In this document: positions 37,425 through 47,962 of the stretch, one piece after another
How the letters are laid out: every line of letters starts with the position of its first letter
Numbering within the stretch: the stretch's first letter is position 1
Origin: Lophius americanus
Lineage: Eukaryota > Chordata > Actinopteri > Lophiiformes > Lophiidae
Assembly: GCA_037951165.1 (NCBI GenBank)
Contig: JBBDHG010000156.1
Coordinates: forward strand, 124,001-188,000
Direction: 5' to 3'
DNA length: 64,000 nt
Translations under genes and position numbers: made by a program
Notes under the pieces: generated by a model
Told to the model about the DNA's origin: nothing
The model's database searches: none
The model's input: the letters and a program-made list of their open reading frames with translations, nothing else

Positions 37425-37556
37425 GGACAGACAGTCAGACAGACAGACAGAGAGAGACAGACAGACAGACAGAGAGAGAGAGAGAGAGAGAGAGAGGGAA
37501 GGAGACAGAGAGAGAGAGAGAGAGGATGACAGAGAGAGAGAGAGAGAGATAGATAG
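37292..37556. repeat. Composite microsatellite (GATA)n-(GACA)n-(GA)n
   Basis: About 33 GATA units (37292-37424, one GGTA interruption) run into GACA units (about 37425-37455) and GA units (about 37456-37548), ending with two further GATA units. The minus-strand frame through it (Leu-Ser-Ile-Tyr repeats) is not a gene. Confidence 0.96.
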
Positions 37557-37720
37557 AAATTTTGTCATTACTGCAGCTCCAACAGACAGATAAACATTGT
37601 ACATATATTTATATACACACGCACACATATACATACTCTGACAGAAAAATTAAGTAATAAAAACACAGTTGTAATTAAAATACAGGAATAAAATGCATGT
37701 AAATATAAAGAAAAAGGCAA
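37557..37720. repeat. TTTTGTCATT-type interspersed repeat next to the GATA array
   Basis: GAAATTTTGTCATTACTGCAGC followed by an A/T-rich stretch resembles the repeat at 6975. The microsatellite lies directly at its GATA-like end, which suggests the array grew from that end. Confidence 0.45.
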
Positions 37721-39234
37721 GGGTCCGATCTCCATAATTGCATATATAAATATGAATTAAAATAGTAAATAGTTAGAAATGTGCGATAGTAATAAATAAT
37801 TGTGTTATAAGTTATAGTATTATAAAACTCAAATCATGACTTTATGGGAGATTAGAAAAGAACTGAGACATTGCGACGTGAAAGCCAAATACACAGATCG
37901 GCCATTACTATAAAACTACCTGTCTAGCCTTGTGACACATTTGTACCAGAACCAGCACGAAAGTTTTTCAGCAATTTTTCAATCAGCAGTGTTGGATGAA
38001 ATATTCCGGTCCTTAACCTCATTAAAAGTAGTAGTAGTGGATATATTGTTAGAGGAGAGTTAGAGATGGTGCTGCTGGGTAGAAGAAAAAGGGAAAGACC
38101 AAAGAGGACCTCCCCAACAGCCCAAAGAAGAAGCAGAAGAAGAACTTCAGAAAGTGTAGCAATACCACAATGTGAAAATGGAAAAAGGTGCTTTATCTGC
38201 TGATGATAAAGTATTATCAGCAGAATGTACTTAAAGCATCAAAGTAAAAGTACTCCCTTTTGCAGCAGAATGTTCCCGCTATAACAGGATGTGTTAAAAC
38301 TGATATTCCTGCTGCAACAATGTTCAGGGCTATGTTTCTGTTGTAGAGGTTGTAAGAGTTGACTTAATTCTGATTCATTTAAATGCCGTTTACTAGTTAA
38401 TCTATAAAATCATTGTTGTCGGTTATGGTCAGATGGTCCTGTGAAAACCACAGGTCTCTAGAAAGTAAAATTGTCAGTCTGTTCTCAACTTTGTTGCCAT
38501 TTTCAAGATAATCAAAGATGTTTTTTTTTTTTATTTAAATAATCAAATTTTCAATGAGAAATGTGAGACTTTTCTAAGACCACAAAGAAGCACTTAATAT
38601 ATCAATAAATCTCAAACCTTCAAAACCAACACATGTGGAGACACATTCTTTTCACCGTACAGGAAGGGTAGGAAATATTGTAATGTGAAAAGTAACTACA
38701 AGATTCCTCTTTGAGATATTGTGAACAAAAGTATAAAGGAGCAGAAATGAGAGGTAACCGAATAAAGTGCAAATGCCTCAAATGTGTGGTTAAACGTTGC
38801 ATTTGAATAAATATAGTCAGATATTTTCCACCACTGGCAATTTGTGTGAACCCATTCAGACCTGCAGGTCTGAATCATCTGTCTAGCCATTCAATATTGT
38901 CCTTTGTCAACGTTTCTCATATCTTACACTCGCCAATTTTCCCTCAGTGACGTCTGGTGAGGTTGGTGGCAGATGAGGCGCTGACCTTTATGAATCAGAT
39001 TTACAAATATATGAACGCAATAGACTTAAGCTTAAATTCACCATTTAAATTGGAGCTTGCACACTGACTACTGGTTGTGTTACATATCTCATATCAGAAT
39101 TCTCTTCATACACATATAGGTAAGGTACATATTCGAGCAAAGAACCACATTAAATTTAGGCGTTGGCTCGGAGAATGAGCGCATTGGCTCTTCACCTTCA
39201 TGCTTTCTTAATTTGCCATCGTAATTCTACAATT
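37721..39234. other. Intergenic, no recognisable feature
   Basis: AT-rich. The words near 38055-38110 (GGTGCTGCTGGGTAGAAGAAAAAGGG, AAGACCAAAGAGGACCT) recall a decayed LINE tail but are too short to call. A T(12) run is near 38520. Confidence 0.35.
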
Positions 39235-40240
39235 CATCCAGTAGTGTATAAAGCTAAGAATAGCTGAACGCTTACAGTAAATCCCATTAGAGTATCGTGT
39301 CCCGCCGCGTGAAGCGAACCGATACTTTGACAAACCCGTTGCACCACATTTCTGGATGTGTTCTTTGTGTATTAAGAATTCAAACAGAACTGTAATTATG
39401 GAACAGTTTCATTTTAAGCCCTTCCTCTCTGACCAGTAACCAGTGAGTGAATCTCAAAACACTGAAAAGACTTTCCCCCAGTATTTAACTAGTGAGGAAA
39501 ATGTTTAGTTGCTATGGCACAGGTAGTTAGAGGGGAGAGATGGTCCAGTTATGATGGAAATCAACCTTTCTCTCAATTAGTTTGATCTTCAACATTTATG
39601 TCTTAATTTGATATTGTGAAATGTATGGGAATTAAATTAGGTGCCATTATTATATCTAAGAAAAGTCCGGGATTGTACGGGATCGGTTCTATTTAGTCCA
39701 AATTCAGTGCATATTAATCACCTTAAGGGGATCTATCTTGTAAATATTGTATTTTACTCTCGTAGTTCAGTTTTTTCTCACTAGGGGGAGCTTCTTCCTT
39801 TTTTAACGATAAACACAGTTTCCGAATATAACTCAAAAAAATGTAATGGATCATTTTCAAATGTTATACCTAAATAGACCGGAGTGCGAGGAAGAACTCC
39901 AGTGTTTTTGGGAAAGTTCAGTGGTAAATTTCCGAAACTAAGGGGGAGCTTTATCACTGAACGTTTTTGGGACAAACAATTGATCCCATCTAGTCCAAAT
40001 TAATTTTGTACATATCAATAAAGGTCCAGGAGATCTATCTTGTATGAATCGTTTTTCACACAAATAGTTCATATTCTACCCACTAAGGGGAGTTTTTTAA
40101 GAAAAACATTGGTTTTTTTTGGACATAACCACCTAATAGTTGGCGGGATTTTGCTGCATATGAATCGACCCGAGGAGATCATTCTGTTATACATTGTGTT
40201 TTAATGTAACGGTCCATATTCTACTCTTTAGGGGTAGCTT
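39235..40240 (+). repeat. Modular repeat, copy A of a tandem duplication
   Basis: The first part (39241-39435: AGTGTATAAAGCTAAGAATAG to AAGCCCTTCCTCT) and second part (39684-40240) both recur downstream in the same order (copy B). The second part is itself built of related modules: TAGTCCAAAT at 39694 and 39991, and G-rich boxes GGGGGAGCTT at 39784, GGGGGAGCTT at 39942, GGGGAG at 40087 and GGGGTAGCTT at 40231, spaced 158, 145 and 144 bp. Each box follows a TTCATATTCTACNCACTA-like word. No coding frame. Family not recognised. Confidence 0.85.
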
Positions 40241-40714
40241 TTGGCAATCTTCAAGCCAGCGGAGTGATGGCATTAGAATGGGAAGATCCACACCGACCTA
40301 AGTGAAGTCAATGGATTACTGAAATATCATCTGGCCTGAGGATAATGAACTTACTGTACATAACAAGAGGGAAAGCTGATGACTTATAAAGCACATGGAC
40401 CCAATTTAACGTTTATTAGAAACTAAACAGCTACTATCTGGAAATGTGGAATCACAGAGGTACTTAATGTTGCCCCAAGGATGATCCTCTCACAAGAACC
40501 CACATGGACACACGCTGACCCCTAATTGACTAATTGGTTTTGGATAAATAATGATATAATTATAAGAGGTTCATCAAAAAAACTCTTTAAAAAAAAAAGT
40601 ATTTATTTATACAGATAAAAGTAAACTGATTCCGCTGGGATCACCACAAACTAATCCCGATCACCTGTTCGGTACTGAGTCCAAGTACAAAACGCCGACA
40701 GCATTCGCTCATAA

Positions 40715-41560
40715 CTGAGAAGTAGTGTATAAAGCTAAGAATAGCTGAACGCTTACAGTAAATCCCATTAGAGTATCGGTTCCAGCCGCGTGAAGCGAAC
40801 CGATACTTTGACAAACCCGTTGCACCACATTTCTTTGTTTGTTTCTTTTGTATTAAGAATTCAAACAGACCTGTAATTATGGAAGTTACATTTTAAGCCC
40901 TTCCTCTTAGTTGTATGTTTTTCGGATACCTTCCTAACCATTGGTTCTATTTAGTCCAAATTCAGTGCACATTAATCACCTTAAGGGGATCTATCTTGTA
41001 AATATTGTATTTTCCGAATATAACTCAAAAAAAATGTAATGGATCATTTTCAAATGTTATACCTAAATAGACCGGAGTTCGAGGAAGAACTTGATTGTTT
41101 TTGGGAAAGTTCAGTGGTAAATTTCCAACACTGGGGGGAGCTTTATCACTGAACGTTTTTGGGGCCAAACCATTGATCCCATCTAGTCCAAATTATGTGC
41201 ATATGAATAAAGTCCAGGAGATCTATCTTGTATGAATCGTTTTTCACACAAATAGTTCATATTCTACTCACTAGGGGGAGTTTTTTAAGAAAAACATTGG
41301 GTTTTTTTGGACATAGCCACCTAATAGTTGGTCGGATATGAATCGACCCGAGGAAATCATTCTATTATACATTGTGTTTTAATGTCACGGTCCATATTCT
41401 ACTGTTTAGGGGCTTTTAACAAAAAAAAAATACTGCGGACATAACTTTACATTTAAATTGAGGAGTTCAATCAGGGGGTTGCATGTACAACGCAGTGGAT
41501 TGGGGACTTTCGAGGATATACCCTTGCTGTCGGAGACGACAGCATGCTGCTATGATGCTG
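40715..41560 (+). repeat. Modular repeat, copy B of the tandem duplication
   Basis: It aligns to copy A with an offset of 1481 bp at its start (39241 to 40722), 1258 bp at TAGTCCAAAT (39694 to 40952) and about 1190 bp further on (39942 to 41133). Copy B has therefore lost about 223 bp and then about 65 bp relative to A. The G-rich boxes are at 41133, 41274 and 41409. It continues past the end of A into AATCAGGGGGTTGCATGTAC and ATATACCCTTGCTGTCGGAG, words shared with the copy at 49500-49880. Confidence 0.85.
40772..40807. repeat. Perfect 11-bp inverted repeat in copy B
   Basis: AGTATCGGTTC (40772-40782) and GAACCGATACT (40797-40807) are separated by a 14-base loop CAGCCGCGTGAAGC. In copy A the left arm is broken (AGTATCGTGTC). 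Confidence 0.9.
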
Positions 41561-42439
41561 CGTATGATGATAATATTCATATTTTTAGCACATTTGTTTG
41601 ATACAGTCAAATATATTGTTCTGTCGTTGAAGAAGTTTATTGTTATCAGTCGTGCACATCCTCCGTCTGGTTCCGGTCATAGGTGTGGGAGTAATAATTA
41701 ATACAACGACTCTCATCTCAGCAAAGAAAAAAGACATTTTGACTTTATTTCTATATATGAGTTGAAACGGAGATGTTTGTCTATTGATATTCTGAATATA
41801 AACAAATCAAAAGTTATGATTTCTTTAATATTTGTGGAGCAGATCACAAACATACTAGTGAAAGACAGAGTGTCGTTGGGCGGTGAGTTAATTTAGACAC
41901 AGCCTTCTTTTCCTCTTCCTAACACATAGTCGACACACTTAGGTCATTTACATTATGATGGAGAAGAGAATGTGAAAAAAAGATGTACAATATCATTTGT
42001 GGCTTTGGATGGAACCTACGGAAATCTTCAAAAAAAAAAAACCTTCTCAAAACGGAAATTGCAGGCAATTGCAGTATTTTTGAGGATTTCACCATCTACA
42101 GACCATAATATAATGAAGAGATTCCGAGAAGAAATCTCTTCCTTTTGTTGTGTTTTGTTTCTCCTTTGTGTTTTGCTGGAACAGACACAGAGACATTTCA
42201 CCGTAAATCCTACATGTATGATTGTCTATGTGACGAATAAAGTTAAACCAAACTGAACCTGTAGGGCCAATAATGAAATCCAACTTTGAGTGCCCTTCAA
42301 TAACCGTCAATCATGGACGCTGCATCCTCCAGGCTGGCGATGAACGGGACCATCCAGATTGTTACTATGGGCCGAAGCTGGGGTTTTGTTAGTGTGTTTG
42401 TTATTGGAACAGAAACACCAGAGATTCTGGAGGGAAGTA
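41561..42439. other. Intergenic, no recognisable feature
   Basis: No exon or named repeat. The A(12) tract near 42030 and small frames are not supported. Confidence 0.35.
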
Positions 42440-42790
42440 TAGGAAGATTAATGTCTGAATTAGACATAAACTAAACTAGTATATCCCCAGAAAATCCCCC
42501 CGGATTGTATAAGAACTCCCCCTGATTGGATCTCCTCAAATTAAATGTGAAATTATGTCTGAAAAAACAGTAATTTTTGCACAGAAAGTTCCCCTTTGTG
42601 GTTTAAATATGAACTTTCGGAGTAAAATAAAAGATGGATCCCCTTGAGTTGATTCATGTTCACCAAAGTTGGACGAAATCGAGCCAAATATTTGGACGTT
42701 ACGGCTGAAAAACAGTTTTATTCGTTAAAAAAAAACCTCTCACTGTGAGTCAAATATGAACTTACTCTACTTTTAGCTTTTTTTATTCGT
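42440..42790 (-). repeat. Modular repeat, inverted third copy
   Basis: On the minus strand it reads GTCCAACTTTGG, AACATGAATCAACTCAAGGGGATCCATCTT, AAGTTCATATTTAAACCAC, AAGGGGAACTTTCTGTGC, AGACATAA, and ends with GGAGATCCAATCAGGGGGAG. That is the same order of words as in copies A and B but in the opposite orientation and more diverged. Confidence 0.65.
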
Positions 42791-43799
42791 CTGTCCCTGC
42801 TTCAAGTCTCACAGCTTTAGTGCAAAACTAAATAATGGACATGGAAATTTAAAGGGAACCCATGTTAATAAAACATGATTTTTATGAGGTTATGCACAGA
42901 TTTGTCAATATATTATCACTTTTCATTTCCTTTTTGTTCCTATGTTGTCTGTTTTCTATCCCACAACGTTTTTTTTAAAGTGTCAGTTGAAAAATGGTCA
43001 TTTTTAGAACAAAATCAGAGCTGTAGTCAAGACTGAAGAAGAAACGTTTGTGTCCTTCCTGTGCTGTTTCTGGAAATTTGAGCATTAATAATAATAATAA
43101 TAATAATATCTAACCAGAATGTTTTCTCCTTCAATAATAATCTTTAATAGAAAAGAAGTTATTGTGTCATATTTTTTTAAATATAATCCCAGACAGTTTT
43201 GTCATGAGGGACTCAGACTGGTAAAAGGGTCCGGCGCTGGTGTGGCCAGTAGGTGGCGCCCTAGCATTTCAAATGAGTATGAGCTGTCTCTTTTTTTCCT
43301 CATTTGCTTGAATCCATTAGGCCACGTTTTAAACAGGTCAAAAAAGAATGGCATATTTGTCTTGAAAAATTCTGTAGCACTCATATTGAAACATAAAAGC
43401 AATACGACAACACCATATATTTCACTCAAACAACACAACATGTGGTTATATGTTATTTAAATTAATCAGGAAACAGTGACCAATGAAATGCCTCATAAAG
43501 CTGTCATTATTATGAGCTGATTCAACCTTTATCTGATACTTTTTTGAGATGTCTGGTTGACAAACTTTAAAAAGACACATTTCCTAAAACTGCTTTGCCC
43601 TCGGATTGTTTTTTTTTTTTACCTGAAGTCTACAGCAGGAATCTACAAAAGATAAATAACGCTGAAGATCAATTTTGCTATGCAGCCTACTTTGTTCACC
43701 AGGAATCATCAGAAAATCTTATACAAACTAAGAGACATCAACTTCTGTTCAGCTTTAATCTTCTCCATGTTACTCTGAGGTGGCATCTTTTTCTGCAGT
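42791..43799. other. Intergenic; (AAT)n tract and a CTCF-like word
   Basis: An (AAT)8 tract is at about 43087-43110. The block 43195-43480 looks like part of a repeated element. It contains a CTCF-type core (separate entry). No gene. Confidence 0.4.
43246..43260 (+). promoter_or_regulatory. CTCF-type core motif
   Basis: CCAGTAGGTGGCGCC fits the CTCF core (NCA-NNA-GRN-GGC-RSY) at every fixed position. It lies between skor1 and pias1. It may belong to a repeat, and binding is unproven. Confidence 0.4.
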
Positions 43800-44720
43800 G
43801 ATGTGAAGAAGTATTGGACCCCTCCCGATATCTCTATTTCTGCATATTTCTCAAAATAAACGTGGTAAGATCTTCAAACAAAATATAGCATAAAAACAAC
43901 CTGTGAAATAACAAAATTCAACTTTTAAATGATAATTTTACTAAAATAGGCAAAAAAAAAAGTTTGTGTGAGAAGATGAATTCATGCCCCTGAATTACAA
44001 AACTATTTAGCCACATTTAGCAGCAACGACTGCAGATGAACATCTCCATTAACTGCAGGCAAGTCTCAAGCATCAATGTCATGGAAATTTGGCCCAACTC
44101 CTCTTGCTCTCTAAGGGTCCCACCACAGCATCTCAAGAAGATTCACTTTGACCGGGTCACTCCGAAACTTTCGAGTCACATTTTGAGAACCTCCTCCTCA
44201 GCTTGACATTCCTGTCTTCTTGAAAGACTCTAATCATCTGATGTTGTCCTTCAAAAGTTTCTACTATAGATCAGAAGTCCATGTTTGCATCGATGATGGC
44301 GAGTCGTCCTGATCCTGATGCAGTAAAACATCTCCACAGCACAACCCTGACACCTCGATGCTTGATTGTAGGTCAGGTACGTCTTTTTTTTGTAGAATGC
44401 TGTGTTTGAATCGTTGACACTCCATTCTTCCAAACAGTCCATCCCAGAACAGTTGAGCCACGACATCTGATTTTGTATGTTTTCATTGGATCGTTTTCGG
44501 CTTCTTGAATGAGCATCAACATTCTCAACATGGCGTCCCAAAGTCTTACAAATACTGTAGCTTGGTGATCTTTCCTACACTGATGGATTTCAATCACCTT
44601 CTCCCTCATCGCCTCTGGAATATCTTTTGATTTTGACATAGTGTGTGCGTGAGACCCACCAGCCAACTTCCTGCTTGTGAAAATGTTCTACTTCTGTGAT
44701 GATGTGATCAAGGCATCTGT
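43800..44720 (-). mobile_element. Tc1-like transposon, decayed
   Basis: On the minus strand the frame from 44636 starts MSKSKDIPEAMREKVIEIHQ, the N-terminal helix-turn-helix start of Tc1-like transposases. Further downstream are matches to the central part (WDGLFGRMECQRFKHSI) in another frame. Frame changes and deletions break it, and the DDE region is not continuous. The outer end at 43805 carries GTGAAGAAGTATTGGACCCC, a word that recurs at 53023. Confidence 0.72.
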
Positions 44721-44989
44721 GGTCCAGCTGAAACCTGTTATTTATGTATACACCTATGTATATATGTGTATATGTATATATTTACACACATATACATATA
44801 TATATTTACATGTTCTCAGCATTGACAGATCTGATTGCTGATTGAAGAGCCAACCAATTTCTATCAGCTTCGAAAAGACGTGTTCTTTTTGTTTGCAGCG
44901 TTCGACGTGAAGTTTTGGGGATTTTCTACGACTAAATAGTTTCAGAAATAATGTGAAAGAATGGGAATGTATTGTTTTCATGAAAAACC
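44721..44989. other. Intergenic, AT/GT palindromic tract
   Basis: A TATATGTGTATATGTATATA...ACACATATACATATATATA tract at about 44750-44810 can fold on itself. Otherwise featureless. Confidence 0.5.
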
Positions 44990-45420
44990 TCCACTGTGCA
45001 AATGATGATCATGATGAAGAGCCGGTGGATCCTATTCATTAAGCGTCGTAGCAAATTGAGAATTACTGTAATTCTCAACTCACAGCCTATTTGTTCCTTC
45101 CACTGACATATTTGCTTGGCTTAATGGTTTTATACCTCCATATTGAAATAAAAACAGCATTACCCCAAACACATTAGGCTCCGGGCCAGAATTCATTACG
45201 AGAAAATGTTCGGTCCCTGGAGGCTCGTACAAAGAATCTATTGACAAACTATTTCTGCAGCTTGTTTCCTACAGAGAGAATCACAGAGGTTTTATTATAT
45301 CATTAAGTCTCGCTGCCATCTGTTGTATTGTTGACGTCCGCTGATGGGACAGGTGTTCACTGACCACACGTGTTTATACAAGCACATCGTGAATCACTGG
45401 CGGAGACGGCAAATATTGTC
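44990..45420. promoter_or_regulatory. Candidate conserved non-coding element between skor1 and pias1
   Basis: A repeat-free block of high complexity lies between two Tc1 relics. Notable words are GCAAATTGAGAATTACTGTAATTCTCAA (an inverted repeat GAGAATTACTGTAATTCTC), GCTTAATGGTTTTATACCTCC, CCAGAATTCATTACGAG and GGTTTTATTATATCATTAAG. Its look is that of a developmental enhancer. Conservation is not tested. Confidence 0.4.
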
Positions 45421-45576
45421 AGACAGTATGGAAGAGAAATCATTCCTCTTTTAAAATGTTTTATATTACAGTGTATGGACTTAATGTTAGCTTGTGTAAA
45501 TACACTCAGCGTGGACAATGCAGGGTAACTTTCTGACAGCAGTTGGAAATAAAAGAGTTAAAACATCTGAGAGAAT

Positions 45577-46650
45577 ATCCAGGGCGCTCCAGAATTATTG
45601 GCACCCTTTAAAACTAATAGCTTTAATTCAAATTATTCTTGAAAAATGTTTTAAAAAAATGCATTCTTACCATAAAATAAATGTTTTTCTTTCAAACATG
45701 TGTGCCACAATTATTGGCACCCTGTATTAAATGTTGTCTGCAGCCCTCTTTCACCACAATAAGTCTCTTCCACCACCCTGAGTCTTCTTCTGTAGTTGAT
45801 GATGAGGTTTGAGAACATAAGGAGAAGATTCGAGATCGTTCCTCCATACAGAAACTCTCCAACTCCTTCAGATTCTGAGGTCCACGCTTATGGACTCTCC
45901 TCTGCATGCTCGTCTTAGATGGCCATTGCAAAACCTTTATTTTGTGATCTCTGAACCATTTGTTGGTTGATGTTAAGCTGCACATCATTGTCCTGATGGA
46001 AGGTCCAACCAAGGCCCACTTTAAGTTTCCTGTCCGAGTCTTTTAGGTCTTCATCCGATACCTGCTGGTATACGATGGAGTCAATGAACAAGTATTTTAA
46101 CAAGATGTCCAGCGTCTTCGGAAAAAAACCCTGACCCACGGCACCAAAAATCCACCGTGAACCTGCAACGTGGGTATGAGGTGCTTTTCTCCATCCCCAC
46201 CTTTGAAGTTTGTCACCAAAAAGCTCTACTTTGGTCTCATCTGACCTTTGACCTTGTTCAATTGAAAGCCCCAGTGGTGTTTGACAAGCTGTATCTGCTT
46301 TACTTTGTGTGTCGATGACAGCAGAGGCTTTTTTTCTCGCTACCCTCCCAAACAGCTTGTGTTGGTTTAGGCGCCATCTGATGGTGGTCAGGGAGACTTT
46401 CTGACTCCAAGATTCAACTGACCTATGCAGAAACTCCAGCTGACATCTCTGGAGGGTCAGTTTGCAGATGTGTCCTCTTCCACGCTGATTTTTTAGAATT
46501 CCCCGGTCTCTTTTTAGACTTCTTAGCTATTGATCTAACTGTCAAAGTTAACGATTAAACAGTTGAGAGATTTCTCTCTTCTTTGTACATCATTGCTTTG
46601 TTCTCTGGTCTTTCTCATGGTGAAGAACTTCAGAAAGAATTATCTCTGTG
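45577..46650 (-). mobile_element. Second Tc1-like transposon, decayed
   Basis: The left end CCAGGGCGCTCCAGAATTATTGGCACCC is a recognisable Tc1-type terminus, repeated inside as CACAATTATTGGCACCC at about 45706. On the minus strand the C-terminal part of the transposase reads WFRDHKIKVLQWPSKTS, KRGPQNLKELESFCMEE and NLIV-like residues, followed by HLIQGANNCGTHV. Upstream parts are scattered in other frames up to about 46620. A matching right terminus was not found. Confidence 0.78.
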
Positions 46651-46734
46651 TTACATAATATTCAATCCTCAATATGTTTAATTTATATATTGACATCAAT
46701 CTATTAGCATAAGGCCTCATATCTTCTGGGGATG

Positions 46735-46865
46735 GTAGAGCTGGAGGGGTAATCCTGCAATGGGAAGGTCAGTGGTGCAATGCTCTGACTGCCCTTGTAG
46801 TCTACATGTCGTAGGGTCCTTGAGCAACACACTGAACCCCAATTTGCTTTTGCTTCTCAATGCAG
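46735..46865 (+). mobile_element. SINE-like teleost repeat, short plus copy
   Basis: GTCTACATGTCGTAGGGTCCTTGAGCAACACACTGAACCCCAATTTGC is the central part of the family seen at 26092, 31425 and 34715. Confidence 0.65.
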
Positions 46866-47289
46866 AAAACAAATCAAACTAATTTTGTATTTTTAATAAC
46901 TGACTGACAAAGTGATCAAAAAAGAGTATACAATATAGATAAACCCATTCTGTTTGTCATTAGAAAGGACAGAAATCACCTCGGTCAGAGTATTACGTAA
47001 CAGGCCGACCGAGGTGCTGACACAAGGTGCTGACACAAGAGCCATCCTAAAGGGTCCAACAAATATCCATAGCACTTTAAAACACAAAGAGAAGGTAAAA
47101 TGACTCCAAAGATGTATAAAATGACTCCAGCATGACTCAAAAACATCTACAGAAGCTCCCAATCGTTAGATAAAAAGTGCAAGAAGACCATAAAATGTCT
47201 AAAAAGAGACACCAAACAACCACTAGAAACACAGAGTGGTCACAAATTGACCACATATAGAAACAAAATGAACACAAAGAGACGCATCA
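46866..47289. other. Intergenic, no recognisable feature
   Basis: Loose repeats of AAAATGACTCCA and GGTGCTGACACAA are seen near 47017-47130. No gene. Confidence 0.35.
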
Positions 47290-47780
47290 GTGCATCTTCC
47301 GGTAGGATCTTTTTCATATCTGTGGCCAGGAGCCCTTTACCACATAATCCATTCGGGCCTGTCACCACATATCAGCTACATATCAGCTTCAATCAAGGAA
47401 TGTTCATCAGCTTCATGTGAGGCAGCCATTCGCCTCCACAGTCGCTCGGCTCTGCTCGGATCTGCGGGCCTCGTTAGCATTCACAGGGAACCCACTTTGC
47501 TCTGGAAGCCAATTACATTGACAGAAAATTAACATTCATTGTGTGTCAGTGGCATTATAGGAGTATCTGTCTCCGTATGACGCATCTAGGGATGGAGAGC
47601 CGTGTAATCAATATCTATTAGTCCTCCCATCAGAAGAATTAGATTTCACTATTAGATCAGGCTGCTCCCCTGACTCCACGTCAAACATCATAAGTTGACT
47701 GGACGTGTCATGTTCTGATGTCAGCGGCTAATGAAAGAGATCATGTTGAACTCAAATATAATAAGAGGAAATATGAGCCA
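47290..47780. promoter_or_regulatory. Candidate conserved non-coding element 3' of skor1
   Basis: A 0.5 kb high-complexity, repeat-free block is found about 1.2 kb past the skor1 stop. It contains two TALE-homeodomain cores (CTGTCA at 47359-47364, TGACAG at 47519-47524 within CAATTACATTGACAGAAAAT), plus GTGTAATCAATATCTATTAG and ATCAGCTACATATCAGCTTC. The composition contrasts with the transposon-rich sequence to its left. Conservation and activity are inferred. Confidence 0.45.
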
Positions 47781-47884
47781 TCTGGTGAGGAGCTGTTGTG
47801 AGTGACGACCAGAGGGTGGCAGGCGTACGCCAGAGGGAGACACAGGAAGTGAGGACATGAGACCAGAGAGAGAGGCTTTCACAT

Positions 47885-47962
47885 TTTATTAATATTGACA
47901 TGGGGACAAAGATAAATGGTAAACTCATTATGAAAAGACCGTGTAAGAAACCAGGATTTATT
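47885..47962 (-). terminator. skor1: Possible skor1 polyadenylation signals
   Basis: AATAAA hexamers on the minus strand lie at 47962-47957 and 47890-47885, about 960 and 1030 bp past the stop codon. I see no intact AATAAA nearer the stop. The true cleavage site is not determined. Confidence 0.35.

Noticed and set aside
37266..37634. 122-codon minus-strand frame rich in Leu-Ser-Ile-Tyr
   Set aside because: A translation of the GATA/GACA/GA microsatellite.
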